Shown: piece after piece, positions 44,315 through 53,105 of the stretch
Layout: every line of letters starts with the position of its first letter
Position numbering within the stretch: the first letter of the stretch is position 1
NCBI RefSeq assembly: GCF_011742925.1
Contig: NZ_WAEL01000001.1
Span: 434,001 to 498,000 of the forward strand
From: Fibrivirga algicola
GTDB lineage: Bacteria; Bacteroidota; Bacteroidia; Cytophagales; Spirosomataceae
Direction: 5' to 3'
Length of the DNA: 64,000 nt
Program-made: the position numbers and the translations under genes
The notes under the pieces: model-generated
Database searches by the model: none
Told to the model about the DNA's origin: nothing
What the model saw: the letters and a program-made list of their open reading frames with translations, nothing else

Positions 44315-45295
44315 TTGCTGAAATTTCTGTGGTGGTACCAGTTACCCCTGAATGAGCGTAAAATGATCCAGTTTTTTGTAAAATTAGGCCTATTGGTCAG
44401 TTGTTTAGCCATTACGCTCTTTGCACTCTATACAAAGGCTGTTCAGCAAGATACAACGAGTTATTTCGCCGCAATGGTGGATAAGCATCAACGCCTGGAT
44501 GCGCTGGCGGGTAAGCCTCGGCTGATACTGGCCGGAGGCTCCGGAGTTGCCTTTGGTATTGATAGTCAGCTGCTTGAAGATAGTCTTGGCATTCCGGTTG
44601 TTAATATGGGTCTGCACGCCGATCTGGGTTTACCGTTCATGTTGAAGCAGCTACAGGCCATTGCGAAACCTACCGATATTGTTTTGTTTACGCCCGAGTA
44701 TTTCCTTACCTATGGCGATGATTATACGCAGTTTTATGTAGGCGATTTTTACAAGCCAGCCCTTGATTTTATGACCTTCGACGGCCCGTTTGATTATGCC
44801 GTCCGTCGGATAAAATATTACCTGTATCGAATTCGGACCAACTTTTTTTTAAGCCCGGATACGAATGCACATCCACGGATTGATGACACCACATCGGTCT
44901 ATTTTCGAGGCGCATTTTCAGCACGTGGCGACCTGCTAAGTCCATTAAATAATAAACGGTCAACGGAGCTGGGAAAACTGTTTCTGCCCGACAGAGCGTA
45001 CACAACCGAGATTGGGTTGATGAGCACGATGGTAGCGGCTTTGCAGCAGCGGGGAACCACGTTGCTGGTTTTGTATCCGGCCTTTTCGGAGTCGCAATTT
45101 GCCGTCAATAAAGAGGTGATCGCCCATTACGTGGCGAAGCTGAACCAAGTGAAGCACATTAAGTTGATTGGCTCGCCGGAGCGCCACCAATACCCTGACT
45201 CCTGTTTCTTCGATACCCCTTACCACCTGACAGGGCCGTGCCGCCGGGAGTATACGATGCGTATTCTACACGATTTCAAGGCCACCCGTAACTAA
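44315..45295 (+). CDS. membrane-anchored SGNH/DltD-like protein paired with an MBOAT acyltransferase
   Basis: 326 residues with a TTG start at 44315; an ATG at 44363 (MIQFFVKLG) would give 310. A single N-terminal helix (LGLLVSCLAITLFALY) holds a periplasmic domain beginning LILAGGSGVAFGIDSQLL, which resembles block I of the SGNH/AlgX/DltD group, and ending YPDSCFFDTPYHLTGPCRREYT, the likely Asp/His region. Such proteins take the acyl group from an MBOAT enzyme and transfer it to a cell-surface polymer. The MBOAT gene follows after 46 bases, so a two-gene O-acylation operon is likely. Function by analogy. Confidence 0.8.
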   Translation: MLKFLWWYQLPLNERKMIQFFVKLGLLVSCLAITLFALYTKAVQQDTTSYFAAMVDKHQRLDALAGKPRLILAGGSGVAFGIDSQLLEDSLGIPVVNMGLHADLGLPFMLKQLQAIAKPTDIVLFTPEYFLTYGDDYTQFYVGDFYKPALDFMTFDGPFDYAVRRIKYYLYRIRTNFFLSPDTNAHPRIDDTTSVYFRGAFSARGDLLSPLNNKRSTELGKLFLPDRAYTTEIGLMSTMVAALQQRGTTLLVLYPAFSESQFAVNKEVIAHYVAKLNQVKHIKLIGSPERHQYPDSCFFDTPYHLTGPCRREYTMRILHDFKATRN

Positions 45296-45341
45296 CCTCG
45301 CGCCGTATATAGATCGACGCCCGTCGCTGATTTTCTGCACC

Positions 45342-46802
45342 ATGCTATTTAACTCCATTAGCTTTCTCCTCTTTTTTCCAGTAGTAACCGGTGTCTTTTT
45401 CGCATTACCCCATCGGTACAGGTGGGCGTGGCTCCTGGCGGCGAGCTGCTACTTTTACATGAGTTTTGTGCCCGTCTACATCCTCATCCTGTTCTTCATC
45501 ATCCTGGTCGATTATGTAGCGGGCATCTGGATCGAAACAAGCACGGGACATCGGCGAAAGGTTGCGTTGTATATCAGCCTGCTAACCAATATCGGCTTAC
45601 TGGTTGTCTTTAAGTACTACAATTTCGTTGCTGATAACCTGCTTACGCTGGCCGAAACGCTCAACCTTTCCTGGAGTATACCCTTCATTACCTGGGCGTT
45701 GCCCATCGGCCTGTCGTTCCATACGTTTCAGGCCATGAGCTACACCATCGAAGTGTACCGGGGAAACCAGAAAGCTGAACGGCATCTGGGCATCTACGCG
45801 CTGTATGTGCTCTTTTACCCGCAAATGGTGGCCGGCCCCATCGAACGACCCCAGAATATCCTGCACCAACTGCACGAAAAGAAATCATTTAGCTACGAGA
45901 ACGCCGTGTCTGGTCTGTTACTGATGGGCTGGGGGATGTTCAAGAAAGTAGTCATTGCCGACCGGCTGGCACCGCTGGTCGATCATGTGTACAGCCACCC
46001 GGCCGACTTTATGGGGCCGTCGCTGGTGATTGCCACCATTGCCTTTACATTTCAGATTTTCTGCGACTTTTCGGGCTACTCAGACATTGCCATCGGTTCG
46101 GCCCGGGTGATGGGCTACGACCTGATGACCAACTTCGACCGGCCTTATTTTGCCAAGAACATCACCGAGTTCTGGCGTCGCTGGCATATTTCGCTCTCCA
46201 CCTGGTTTCGCGACTATGTCTATATTCCACTGGGCGGAAACAGGGTACCCCGGTCGCGGCAGGCGCTGAATGTTATGATCGTTTTCATGCTCAGCGGACT
46301 TTGGCATGGCGCCAACTGGACGTTCATTATCTGGGGCGCTCTGCACGGCATCTACCTGGTCATTGAATTACTGCTGCGGGGCAACAAAAAAGCCACGGCG
46401 GAAACGGGCAGTCTGTTGAAGCGCGTAGGTCAGGTAAGTCTCACGTTTACGCTGGTTGCTTTCACCTGGATTTTCTTCCGGGCGGGCAGTGTGAAAGATG
46501 CGTTCTATATCGTAACGCACCTGGGTACGGGCTGGTCTGAAACGATGCGGCAACTGGGCGATCCGGCCTTTGTGCGCAACAATATCCTGCTGAGTGAGAC
46601 GAAGTATCTGTTCATCGCCGTGCTGATCGCCGTTGTGGTTATGGAGGTTGTGCATTACCTGCAACGCGCTCCCAACTGGGTGTTGCGCTTCCGGAATCAG
46701 CCGGGCTGGGTACGCTGGAGCGTCTATTATGTAGTGGCGTTGTTCATCCTGCTCTTCGGTGCCTATGATAAACCCGCCCAGTTTATCTACTTCCAGTTTT
46801 AG
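45342..46802 (+). CDS. MBOAT-family O-acyltransferase (AlgI-like)
   Basis: 486 residues, ATG at 45342. Eleven or so membrane helices with the MBOAT signatures: LPIGLSFHTFQAMSYTIEVYRG, LFYPQMVAGPIERPQN, FWRRWHISLSTWFRDYVYIPLGG and the catalytic-His block LSGLWHGANWTFIIWGALHG. Family members O-acetylate or acylate polysaccharides (alginate, teichoic acid, peptidoglycan) from within the membrane. Pairs with the SGNH-like gene upstream. The glycan target is unknown. Confidence 0.94.
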   Translation: MLFNSISFLLFFPVVTGVFFALPHRYRWAWLLAASCYFYMSFVPVYILILFFIILVDYVAGIWIETSTGHRRKVALYISLLTNIGLLVVFKYYNFVADNLLTLAETLNLSWSIPFITWALPIGLSFHTFQAMSYTIEVYRGNQKAERHLGIYALYVLFYPQMVAGPIERPQNILHQLHEKKSFSYENAVSGLLLMGWGMFKKVVIADRLAPLVDHVYSHPADFMGPSLVIATIAFTFQIFCDFSGYSDIAIGSARVMGYDLMTNFDRPYFAKNITEFWRRWHISLSTWFRDYVYIPLGGNRVPRSRQALNVMIVFMLSGLWHGANWTFIIWGALHGIYLVIELLLRGNKKATAETGSLLKRVGQVSLTFTLVAFTWIFFRAGSVKDAFYIVTHLGTGWSETMRQLGDPAFVRNNILLSETKYLFIAVLIAVVVMEVVHYLQRAPNWVLRFRNQPGWVRWSVYYVVALFILLFGAYDKPAQFIYFQF

Positions 46803-46868
46803 GCAGGATGCAGACGCTGGGTACGTTGCTACCGCACGCATTGGCTACGTACCCAGCGCAAAGCAAGG

Positions 46869-48068
46869 CTATTTTTTCTGCTGCTGGCTCATGACGCGCA
46901 GCAGGTTACCGCCCCATATTTTCGTGATAGCCTTCTTCGAATAACCCCGTTTTACCAGCGCCTCGGTCAGGTTGCCGATCTCGCTGACGTCTTCGAGGCC
47001 ATTGACGCCCCCGCCCCCGTCGAAATCAGAGCCGATCCCTACATGGTCAATACCGGCGATCTGCACAATGTGGTCGATGTGATCAACGATGTCGGATAGG
47101 CTGGCACGTTCGCTGCGGTAGACCTGCTTCACTGAGTCGCTGCGGGCTTGTTGGCGAGCGGCCTGTTCGGGCGATGATACCCGGCCGATGTTCGCCATTC
47201 TGACTTTGGTGAGTGCCTGCCGGTAGGGTTCAGACGGTTTGCGCAGGTAATCACTGACGAAGTTTACCTGAATCACCCCGCCGTTTTTGGCAATGGCGCG
47301 AATCATGTCATCGGTCATGTTGCGGGGAAAATCGCAGAGGGCGCGGCTGTTGGAGTGCGACGCAATGACGGGGTATTTAGTCAGGGCCAGCACATCGTAG
47401 AACGTCTTGTCGGATGTGTGCGAGATGTCGATCATGATGCCGAGGCGGTTCATTTCGGCCACCACTTGTTTGCCGAAGGCGCTCAGGCCATCATGAAGCG
47501 GCCCATCGGGGTCAGTCGACGAGTCGCAGATGGCGTTGTTGGCGAAGTGGGAGAGGGTAACGTACCGACAGCCAAGGTCATAGTAGGTTTTCACCAGCGA
47601 CAGGTCTTCACCAATCGGGTACCCGTTTTCCATGCCGATGAAAACGGCCCGTTTGCCCGCTTTCTCAATCCGGTACGCATCGGCGGGTGTGGTAGCCAGT
47701 TCGGCCATGTCGGGGTATTTTTTCAGGGCATCATGAATCAGTCTGAACTGGTTCAGCGCGTTGCGTTTTGCCTCGGCATGACCCGCCGGGGTACGTTGCC
47801 CCTGCGCCAGGTACACGGCGAAGAACATGGCATCCATGCCACCCTGTTTCATGCGGGGAAAGTCGATCTGCGAATTGTCGCGCTTCGTGTTATGCGTAAC
47901 GCCCACATCGAACCCCTCTTTTTGTAGCATCGTGGGTGCATCGGCGTGGGTGTCGAGCGTCAGAATGCGCTCATGAAGCCGGGCTGTTTTTTTGGTGGGC
48001 GGGTCCTGGGTGAACCCCACAAAAAGCGCCGAAGCGAGCAATGAAGGCAGTAACAGAGATCGGGTCAT
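46869..48068 (-). CDS. membrane dipeptidase (renal dipeptidase, M19)
   Basis: 399 residues, ATG at 48068. A signal peptide (LLPSLLASALFVGF) exports it. The binuclear zinc site is readable: LDTHADAP (His-X-Asp), the bridging Glu in FIGMENGYPIG, His in IDISHTSDKTF, HSNSRAL and the final Asp in GIGSDFDGG. It hydrolyses dipeptides, including those from peptidoglycan, in the periplasm. It converges with the MBOAT gene. No unusual features. Confidence 0.95.
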   Translation of the reverse strand: MTRSLLLPSLLASALFVGFTQDPPTKKTARLHERILTLDTHADAPTMLQKEGFDVGVTHNTKRDNSQIDFPRMKQGGMDAMFFAVYLAQGQRTPAGHAEAKRNALNQFRLIHDALKKYPDMAELATTPADAYRIEKAGKRAVFIGMENGYPIGEDLSLVKTYYDLGCRYVTLSHFANNAICDSSTDPDGPLHDGLSAFGKQVVAEMNRLGIMIDISHTSDKTFYDVLALTKYPVIASHSNSRALCDFPRNMTDDMIRAIAKNGGVIQVNFVSDYLRKPSEPYRQALTKVRMANIGRVSSPEQAARQQARSDSVKQVYRSERASLSDIVDHIDHIVQIAGIDHVGIGSDFDGGGGVNGLEDVSEIGNLTEALVKRGYSKKAITKIWGGNLLRVMSQQQKK

Positions 48069-48235
48069 GCGGGGAGAGCGTTAAGAAAAAGCAAGTATAG
48101 CCAATGCGAAGCGGTGATGGGCCTCACGCCCCGAAACTTTCCGTGAAAACAGCCGGTTAAATCAGTGCGTATGTCCCCCTGAATGTAGTTACGCTCATCC
48201 TGTCGTTTACTTTCTACTTCGCTCTTTAAGCACCT

Positions 48236-48979
48236 ATGGCCGTTCTTCCCTACAAAGACAAATCCACCAGCAAGCGTGAGCAGGTGGGCGAAATGTTCGA
48301 TACTATTGCGCCGAAGTATGATTTCCTGAATCACTTCCTGAGTGCGGGTATTGATATTCTGTGGCGTAAGAAGGCCATCCGGCTGCTGAAGCCTTTTGCC
48401 CCCAAGTACATTCTCGACATTGCGACCGGTACCGGCGACCTGGCTATTGAGGCGCTGGCCCTGAAGCCGGATAAAATCGTTGGCGTCGACATCTCGGAGG
48501 GGATGCTGGCCGTGGGGCGGCAGAAAATGAAAGAGCGCGGCTTCGACAAGGTCATCGAGATGCGGTCGGGCGATTCGCAGGGTTTGCCATTCGCAGACAA
48601 TGAATTCGATGCTGCCATCGTTTCGTTTGGGGTACGTAACTTCGAGAACCTGCTGGCCGGTTTAACCGACATGCAGCGCGTAGTGCGTCCGGGTGGGGTG
48701 TGCATGGTGCTCGAATTCTCGAAACCGCGTACCTTCCCGTTCCGGCAGTTCTACGACGTGTATACCGCCCACGTGGTGCCTTTCTTTGGCAAACTGGTCA
48801 GCAAAGACACCTCGGCCTACGAATACCTCAACGAATCGATGCGGGCTTTTCCGGATGGCCCCGATTTTATCCGGGTTTTTGAAGAAGCCGGTTTCAGCAA
48901 CACTAAATGGATTCCACTCTCGTTCGGCATCGCGTCGATTTACATTGGTCAAAAGCCGTCCGCAGCCACGCGGCCATAG
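48236..48979 (+). CDS. ubiE: demethylmenaquinone methyltransferase
   Basis: 247 residues, ATG at 48236. Family motif DTIAPKYDFLNHFLSAGIDILWR (near residues 22-44), SAM-binding ILDIATGTGDLAIEA, and a characteristic RPGGVCMVLEFSKP and GKLVSKDTSAYEYLNESM. It methylates demethylmenaquinone in the last step of menaquinone synthesis, which is the respiratory quinone of Bacteroidota; the enzyme is called MenG or UbiE. Its end overlaps the PorT-like gene by 73 bases in another frame, an arrangement conserved in the phylum. Confidence 0.95.
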   Translation: MAVLPYKDKSTSKREQVGEMFDTIAPKYDFLNHFLSAGIDILWRKKAIRLLKPFAPKYILDIATGTGDLAIEALALKPDKIVGVDISEGMLAVGRQKMKERGFDKVIEMRSGDSQGLPFADNEFDAAIVSFGVRNFENLLAGLTDMQRVVRPGGVCMVLEFSKPRTFPFRQFYDVYTAHVVPFFGKLVSKDTSAYEYLNESMRAFPDGPDFIRVFEEAGFSNTKWIPLSFGIASIYIGQKPSAATRP

Positions 48980-49662
48980 TTGTCATTCTGTTGCTGTTCG
49001 CTCAGGTAGCCGCGGCCCAGTCGACCTACAAGTACACGCGGAAGCATAAGGAAGACTACGACGACAAGCTCGTTCACTTTGGTTTTTATTACGCGTTGCC
49101 TTTTACGCGCTACAACATCACGTACAGCCCGGCTTTCCTGAACACGGCCGACTCGACGTTGCGCATTACCTCGCCTAACAATGCGGGTTTCCGCGTAGGC
49201 TTTACGTTCAATGCCTTCCTGAACGATAACTTCGATTTTCGGTCGAATCCCGGCGTGTCGATCTATTCTCGGTCGGTCAACTACGCAATGGCGAGCGGTA
49301 ATGAGAAAAGCGACGTGCGCGAATCGACCTGGATCGAGCTGCCCTTCCTGATCAAGTATAAGTCGGCGCGACGGGCCAACTCGCGCATGTACCTGATTGC
49401 CGGTGCCAGCCTGGGCATTGAAACGAACGTACGCCGCCGCGAAGCCATCAGCCAGGGTCGGCTCAATACCAGCACCACCGACCTCAGCGTGGAATACGGC
49501 GTTGGGTTCGAGCAGTTCTTCGAGTTCTTCAAGTTCGCGCCTGAACTCCGGTTTTCGCATGGTATTCCCAATGCCTTCAACGGTGGCACAGGCAGTTCAT
49601 CGAGTCAGGGCATCAAACGGCTGACCTCGCACAACGTAACGCTCTATCTGAATTTCGAATAA
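48907..49662 (+). CDS. porT: PorT-family outer-membrane beta-barrel protein
   Basis: 251 residues, with the ATG at 48907 located inside ubiE. A hydrophobic export signal (IVVILLLFAQVAAAQS) is followed by alternating beta-strand sequence: HFGFYYALPFTRYNITYSP, AGFRVGFTFNAF, STWIELPFLIKYKSA, and a closing aromatic strand VTLYLNFE, as in outer-membrane porins. PorT belongs to the assembly machinery of the type IX secretion system and gliding. The long overlap with ubiE shows the start may be an internal GTG/TTG nearer the signal, which I cannot decide. Assignment rests on family resemblance and synteny. Confidence 0.88.
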   Translation: MDSTLVRHRVDLHWSKAVRSHAAIVVILLLFAQVAAAQSTYKYTRKHKEDYDDKLVHFGFYYALPFTRYNITYSPAFLNTADSTLRITSPNNAGFRVGFTFNAFLNDNFDFRSNPGVSIYSRSVNYAMASGNEKSDVRESTWIELPFLIKYKSARRANSRMYLIAGASLGIETNVRRREAISQGRLNTSTTDLSVEYGVGFEQFFEFFKFAPELRFSHGIPNAFNGGTGSSSSQGIKRLTSHNVTLYLNFE

Positions 49663-49735
49663 AAAAAAGTTTGACGGCAACGTACCTGAAAGCCAGTCAA
49701 TTGTAAGAAAGTTTAACTTTTTTTCGCCCCAGGGC

Positions 49736-49767
49736 TTGCAAAAGGGCCATTTAGACCCCTATCTTTG
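49736..49767 (+). promoter_or_regulatory. promoter of the tRNA-Val gene
   Basis: TTG (49736-49738) and TATCTTTG (49760-49767) match the Bacteroidota -33 TTG and -7 TAnnTTTG elements at the usual spacing, ending 34 bases before the tRNA. Very good match. Confidence 0.7.
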
Positions 49768-49801
49768 CATCACCAAAACGGAAAACACCGGCACGGTAGA
49801 A

Positions 49802-49876
49802 GGGAGTTTAGCTCAGTTGGTTCAGAGCATCTGCCTTACAAGCAGAGGGTCGGGGGTTCGAATCCCTCAACTCCCA
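49802..49876 (+). tRNA. tRNA-Val (anticodon TAC)
   Basis: A cloverleaf can be drawn: acceptor GGGAGTT pairs with AACTCCC; anticodon stem TCTGC/GCAGA with loop CTTACAA gives anticodon TAC at 49837-49839; T arm GGGGGTTCGAATCCCTC fits. It reads the valine codons GUA/GUG. No encoded CCA. It marks the start of the accessory island. Confidence 0.97.
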
Positions 49877-49887
49877 CATTGATTATT

Positions 49888-49920
49888 AGCCAGTTAGCTT
49901 AATTGCTGACTGGCTTTTTT
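49888..49920 (+). terminator. terminator of the tRNA-Val transcript
   Basis: Arms 49888-49898 and 49905-49915 pair over 11 bases with one mismatch, followed by TTTTTTA. Sits 12 bases beyond the tRNA 3' end. Confidence 0.88.
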
Positions 49921-49923
49921 ATT

Positions 49924-49946
49924 TTTACTAACACGTTTACTAACAC
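49924..49946 (+). repeat. 11-base direct repeat pair, possible integrase arm site
   Basis: TTTACTAACAC occurs at 49924-49934 and 49936-49946, one base apart, directly past the tRNA terminator. Such tandem short repeats beside a tRNA 3' end are usual at attL/attR of tyrosine-recombinase elements. No integrase is visible in the window. Confidence 0.5.
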
Positions 49947-50819
49947 AATATATTAAAACCTAACCATATTGAATATTTCAATGATCTAACCACTTCATGA
50001 ACGTACCTGAGTTTTCTCCAACTTGTATATTTACCATTAGCACTAACTGACGTTAACTACTTTTCCTATTGTGGTTATCATTCCTGTACTTCTCTTTAAC
50101 ACTATCATATGTTCATTGAAGTAGTGACTATACGCCTTAAAAGTCACACATTCATAAGTTACTTGCAATTTATATATAAGAGTATAAAAGACTAATTATC
50201 AGACAGATGAGATGGCTGTATCTGTCGTAAACTTTGATGGGAGGAGCATGCAAATAGCCCAGAGCAGTGCGTTAGTGAAATAGTGAACTCTATACTGTAC
50301 TAAGAGTATGTCTTCTACACAGGTAGAAACACTTCAATAGATAGAGTATAGAGCTTCTTCATTCAAGAAGTACAAATACAGATGTTACATGATGATAAAT
50401 CCACTTCGCTGTAAAACCTAATGTGGAGTGTCTGATATAAAGAGATAATTAGGAAGCCCGTTTATGGCCCTAATAAGACAGATTGATAAACTAATACCTA
50501 CTTTCGAGGCATATTACTTGCCCTGCTAACCTAATTGCTTATAATTGTTTTAAAATACGTCTCTAGTAGACAAAGTAAAACAGAATGATAGGTTAAACTA
50601 TAATCGCCTATATTTCAATATTTGTAGTATAGTCCTTCTACGTGCAAAGTTTCGTTGAGTGACCCGTTCATGTCAGTGTGTAGTCTATGTAATGGGCAAC
50701 ACACTACCAGTTGATAATGAGCGCCTTTGTGATTATGTTGCGTACCTACCGACAGGGTAATGTCCGTTGGACAGAGTATGAAAAGGCGGTAAAAATTAAA
50801 CAAAATACTATTTACACAT
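49947..50819. other. gene-poor AT-rich boundary of the island
   Basis: No frame here looks like a real gene; the longest minus-strand frame (50615-50803) shows no domain and poor codon composition. A short inverted repeat (about 50284-50356) and scattered short reading fragments hint at decayed coding sequence, but nothing could be named. It leads straight into the first defence-like gene. Confidence 0.5.
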
Positions 50820-51659
50820 ATGGCTAAAATTAATTACCGTGATAGGCAAGATTTAGAAAAACTATTACAAATGAGAGGTGGATATATTTTGGATTTTAGT
50901 GATAGCACCTTCAGGAGCTTCGTTCACGACGTTGTTGAAAGAGACATAAGTGATGAAAAGTACAAAGCCGTAGGAAATTCCAAGGCTAATAGGCTCAGGA
51001 CCTTTTGGGATTTAGAGCCAAATCATGTTGTAGGAAATTTGATATATGAACTAGTGTTAATTGCTAAAGATAAGCCACAAAAATATGATGATTTGTCAGG
51101 TGTAGCAGAATTTCCACATAAAGATTTAATCGATAGGTGTTTCAGAATTGCAAGCACACTAAAGGGAGACTCTATAATTGAAGATATTGATGCCATACAG
51201 GCTATCAATTCTGATAAAGATTTTAGTTTTATAGCAAAATCAATTAGAGAAAGTATAGAAAGAAACGAACCCGAAAGTGCTTTAGATCGACTGCATACTT
51301 TTGTTATGAAGCTAGTCAGAACCTTGTGCGAGCAACATGGCGTAGTTTTTAGTAAAGAAGAGTATTTAGATGCTATTTTTGGTAAGTATGTGAGACATAT
51401 CAGAAATAATAAGATGATTGAATCAGAGATGGCTGAAAAGATTTTAGTGTACTCAATTTCTGTAATTCAATCATTTAACGATATTAGAAATAACAGAAGT
51501 TTCGCGAACGATAATCCAGTTTTAAACTATGACGAAAGTATTTTAATATTCAACAATGTCACAAATATGGTCAGATTTATTAATAAGATAGAAGATAAAA
51601 TTCCTAAACCTGAGGATTTTGAGGGATTCAGCTCAAATTGGGAAGAACTACCATTTTAA
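50820..51659 (+). CDS. abortive infection-like protein with Abi_C/HEPN-type C-terminal domain
   Basis: 279 residues, ATG at 50820. The C-terminal half has the Abi_C (abortive infection C-terminus) pattern: LHTFVMKLVRTLCEQHGV, LDAIFGKYVRHIRNNKMIES, MAEKILVYSISVIQSFNDI and a closing ESILIFNNVTNMVRF. The usual HEPN-like nuclease motif R-X6-H (RNNRSFAHDN in relatives) here reads RNNRSFANDN: the position of the conserved His is Asn230 (codon AAC at 51507-51509), so catalytic activity is doubtful. The N-terminal 130 residues, which may sense infection, are unrecognised. It is AT-rich and lies first in the island, next to an FRG gene. Family call by pattern; function inferred. Confidence 0.82.
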   Translation: MAKINYRDRQDLEKLLQMRGGYILDFSDSTFRSFVHDVVERDISDEKYKAVGNSKANRLRTFWDLEPNHVVGNLIYELVLIAKDKPQKYDDLSGVAEFPHKDLIDRCFRIASTLKGDSIIEDIDAIQAINSDKDFSFIAKSIRESIERNEPESALDRLHTFVMKLVRTLCEQHGVVFSKEEYLDAIFGKYVRHIRNNKMIESEMAEKILVYSISVIQSFNDIRNNRSFANDNPVLNYDESILIFNNVTNMVRFINKIEDKIPKPEDFEGFSSNWEELPF

Positions 51660-51749
51660 TATTTTGATATAGTAAGCTGTCGGATGCAAGCCAAAATGAT
51701 TTGCTTGTTTTTTTTAAATTGATATTAAATAATTTTAAAAGTAATTATA

Positions 51750-52445
51750 ATGAAAGTTTTGGAAATTAATAGCTTTCTTGAGTTTCATCAAATAGTTGAA
51801 AACTATTCTGGAAGTAATTATTTATTTAGGGGACAGACGAATTTTGAATGGGAATTAATTCCAAAAATTGGTCGTCCAGGTTTTGCAAGAACAATTCCTT
51901 CAGTCTTTAGAGAAGATTATCTATTAAGGTCTTGGATGAGATATTCCTCTCATATTATAATAAGAGAGCCAATAGATCAATGGGATAGACTCTCTCTAGC
52001 TCAACATCATGGTTTGGCAACTAGGCTTCTTGATTGGACAAAAAATCCATTAGTAGCTTTATTTTTTGCAACTTTTGATTTTAGTTCTGAAGAAGATGCA
52101 TCTGTTTTTATTTTTGATTTTAAAAATGAAACAACCCAGACAGAAAGATTAGATCCTTTTACAATCACGTTTTCTGGAGTTTTCTACCCTAAAGGAATTA
52201 CTGCTCGTGTTATTAGTCAAAGAGGAGTCTTTTCATTTTCCAATAATCCACAAAAATCATTAGAAGTATTAATGCCAACTTTTGATTTTATCAAACTAAA
52301 GATAAATGGGGGTGCAAAGAAATCTATTCAAAAAAACCTTGAGCAGTATGGCATAAACGAATTTTCGATTTATCAAGATTTAGATAATCTTTCAAATTAT
52401 TTAAATCGTTTTGTTTTAAGTAAGGAAATTGATAAAATTATTTAA
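51750..52445 (+). CDS. FRG domain-containing protein
   Basis: 231 residues, ATG at 51750. FRG domain hallmarks: YLFRGQTNFEWELIPKIGR near residue 23, LAQHHGLATRLLDWTKNPLVALFFATF near residue 85, and a later conserved LDPFTITF/PKGITARVISQRGVFSF part. FRG domains are found in defence loci and in proteins related to ADP-ribosylation; the biochemical role is not settled. AT-rich like the Abi_C gene 90 bases upstream, and likely part of the same unit. No membrane or export signal. Confidence 0.88.
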   Translation: MKVLEINSFLEFHQIVENYSGSNYLFRGQTNFEWELIPKIGRPGFARTIPSVFREDYLLRSWMRYSSHIIIREPIDQWDRLSLAQHHGLATRLLDWTKNPLVALFFATFDFSSEEDASVFIFDFKNETTQTERLDPFTITFSGVFYPKGITARVISQRGVFSFSNNPQKSLEVLMPTFDFIKLKINGGAKKSIQKNLEQYGINEFSIYQDLDNLSNYLNRFVLSKEIDKII

Positions 52446-52598
52446 AACATATTACTGTTAGCATCAGCTTGCTGATCGAGTATTCATATAATGTGAGCCT
52501 ACATGAGCGTAACCGTCTCGTCTGGTAAACAAGTCCGGTGACTTAGGCCTCTCTGGGCTGGTTTAGTTGAGTGCTTAGTTAGTTAGTCCTACGACGGG

Positions 52599-53105
52599 GT
52601 GTTATCTCAGACGAGGGACTCACGGAGTAGGCCTAAACGGCCACCCAACCAAACAAAATTAAAGAGTCTGGGTACGTATTGCGCGGCGAGTAAAGTGACT
52701 TCCATCAACCCTTATCTTTGTTGGGGAGCATTAGCGCATTCTCTAAATCATCCAATGTTAGTCATACATCACTTAGGAGTAAAAAGAGGCATTTTCGATA
52801 GAGGTGCTTGTAATGCTTTTTTGCATGGGGTTGACATGAGTGACCCATCTTGGGTTATTTCAAAGTCAATAAGCGGAGCATTAACTAACTGGAAAAATAA
52901 ACTTGTTAAAGTCAATGAGCAATATCCCGTAAATGGAGCGTTGAATGTCATTAAGCCTACTTTACAATGGGGAATGTACAAATTTGAAGGGGAGGATGGT
53001 CTATATTGCCCGGTATGTTTCGAAAACCGAGGTTTAAAAATCCCTTGTTCAAGGGTAAATTCCAATCACTATAAGTGTCCGATGTGTAATGCAAAAATGA
53101 GTTAA
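52599..53105 (+). CDS. zinc-ribbon protein or fragment, uncertain start
   Basis: The frame has 168 residues with a GTG start at 52599, but the first ~50 residues are GC-rich and implausible; the ATG at 52755 would give 116 residues. The firm part is the C-terminus: LYCPVCFENRG...YKCPMC, a four-cysteine zinc ribbon whose GMYKFEGEDGLYCPVCFENRG form is the usual tail of small coiled-coil/zinc proteins in other bacteria. Here the coiled coil is missing, so this may be a chimeric remnant. Function unknown. Confidence 0.45.
   Translation: MLSQTRDSRSRPKRPPNQTKLKSLGTYCAASKVTSINPYLCWGALAHSLNHPMLVIHHLGVKRGIFDRGACNAFLHGVDMSDPSWVISKSISGALTNWKNKLVKVNEQYPVNGALNVIKPTLQWGMYKFEGEDGLYCPVCFENRGLKIPCSRVNSNHYKCPMCNAKMS

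Noticed and set aside
48907-49662. An internal start of the PorT-type gene at about residue 25
   Set aside because: Not decidable; the long frame includes no disallowed residues and family starts vary, so the longer frame is kept with a caution.
49924-49946. CRISPR-like repeats
   Set aside because: Only two 11-base copies one base apart, with no spacers or cas genes.
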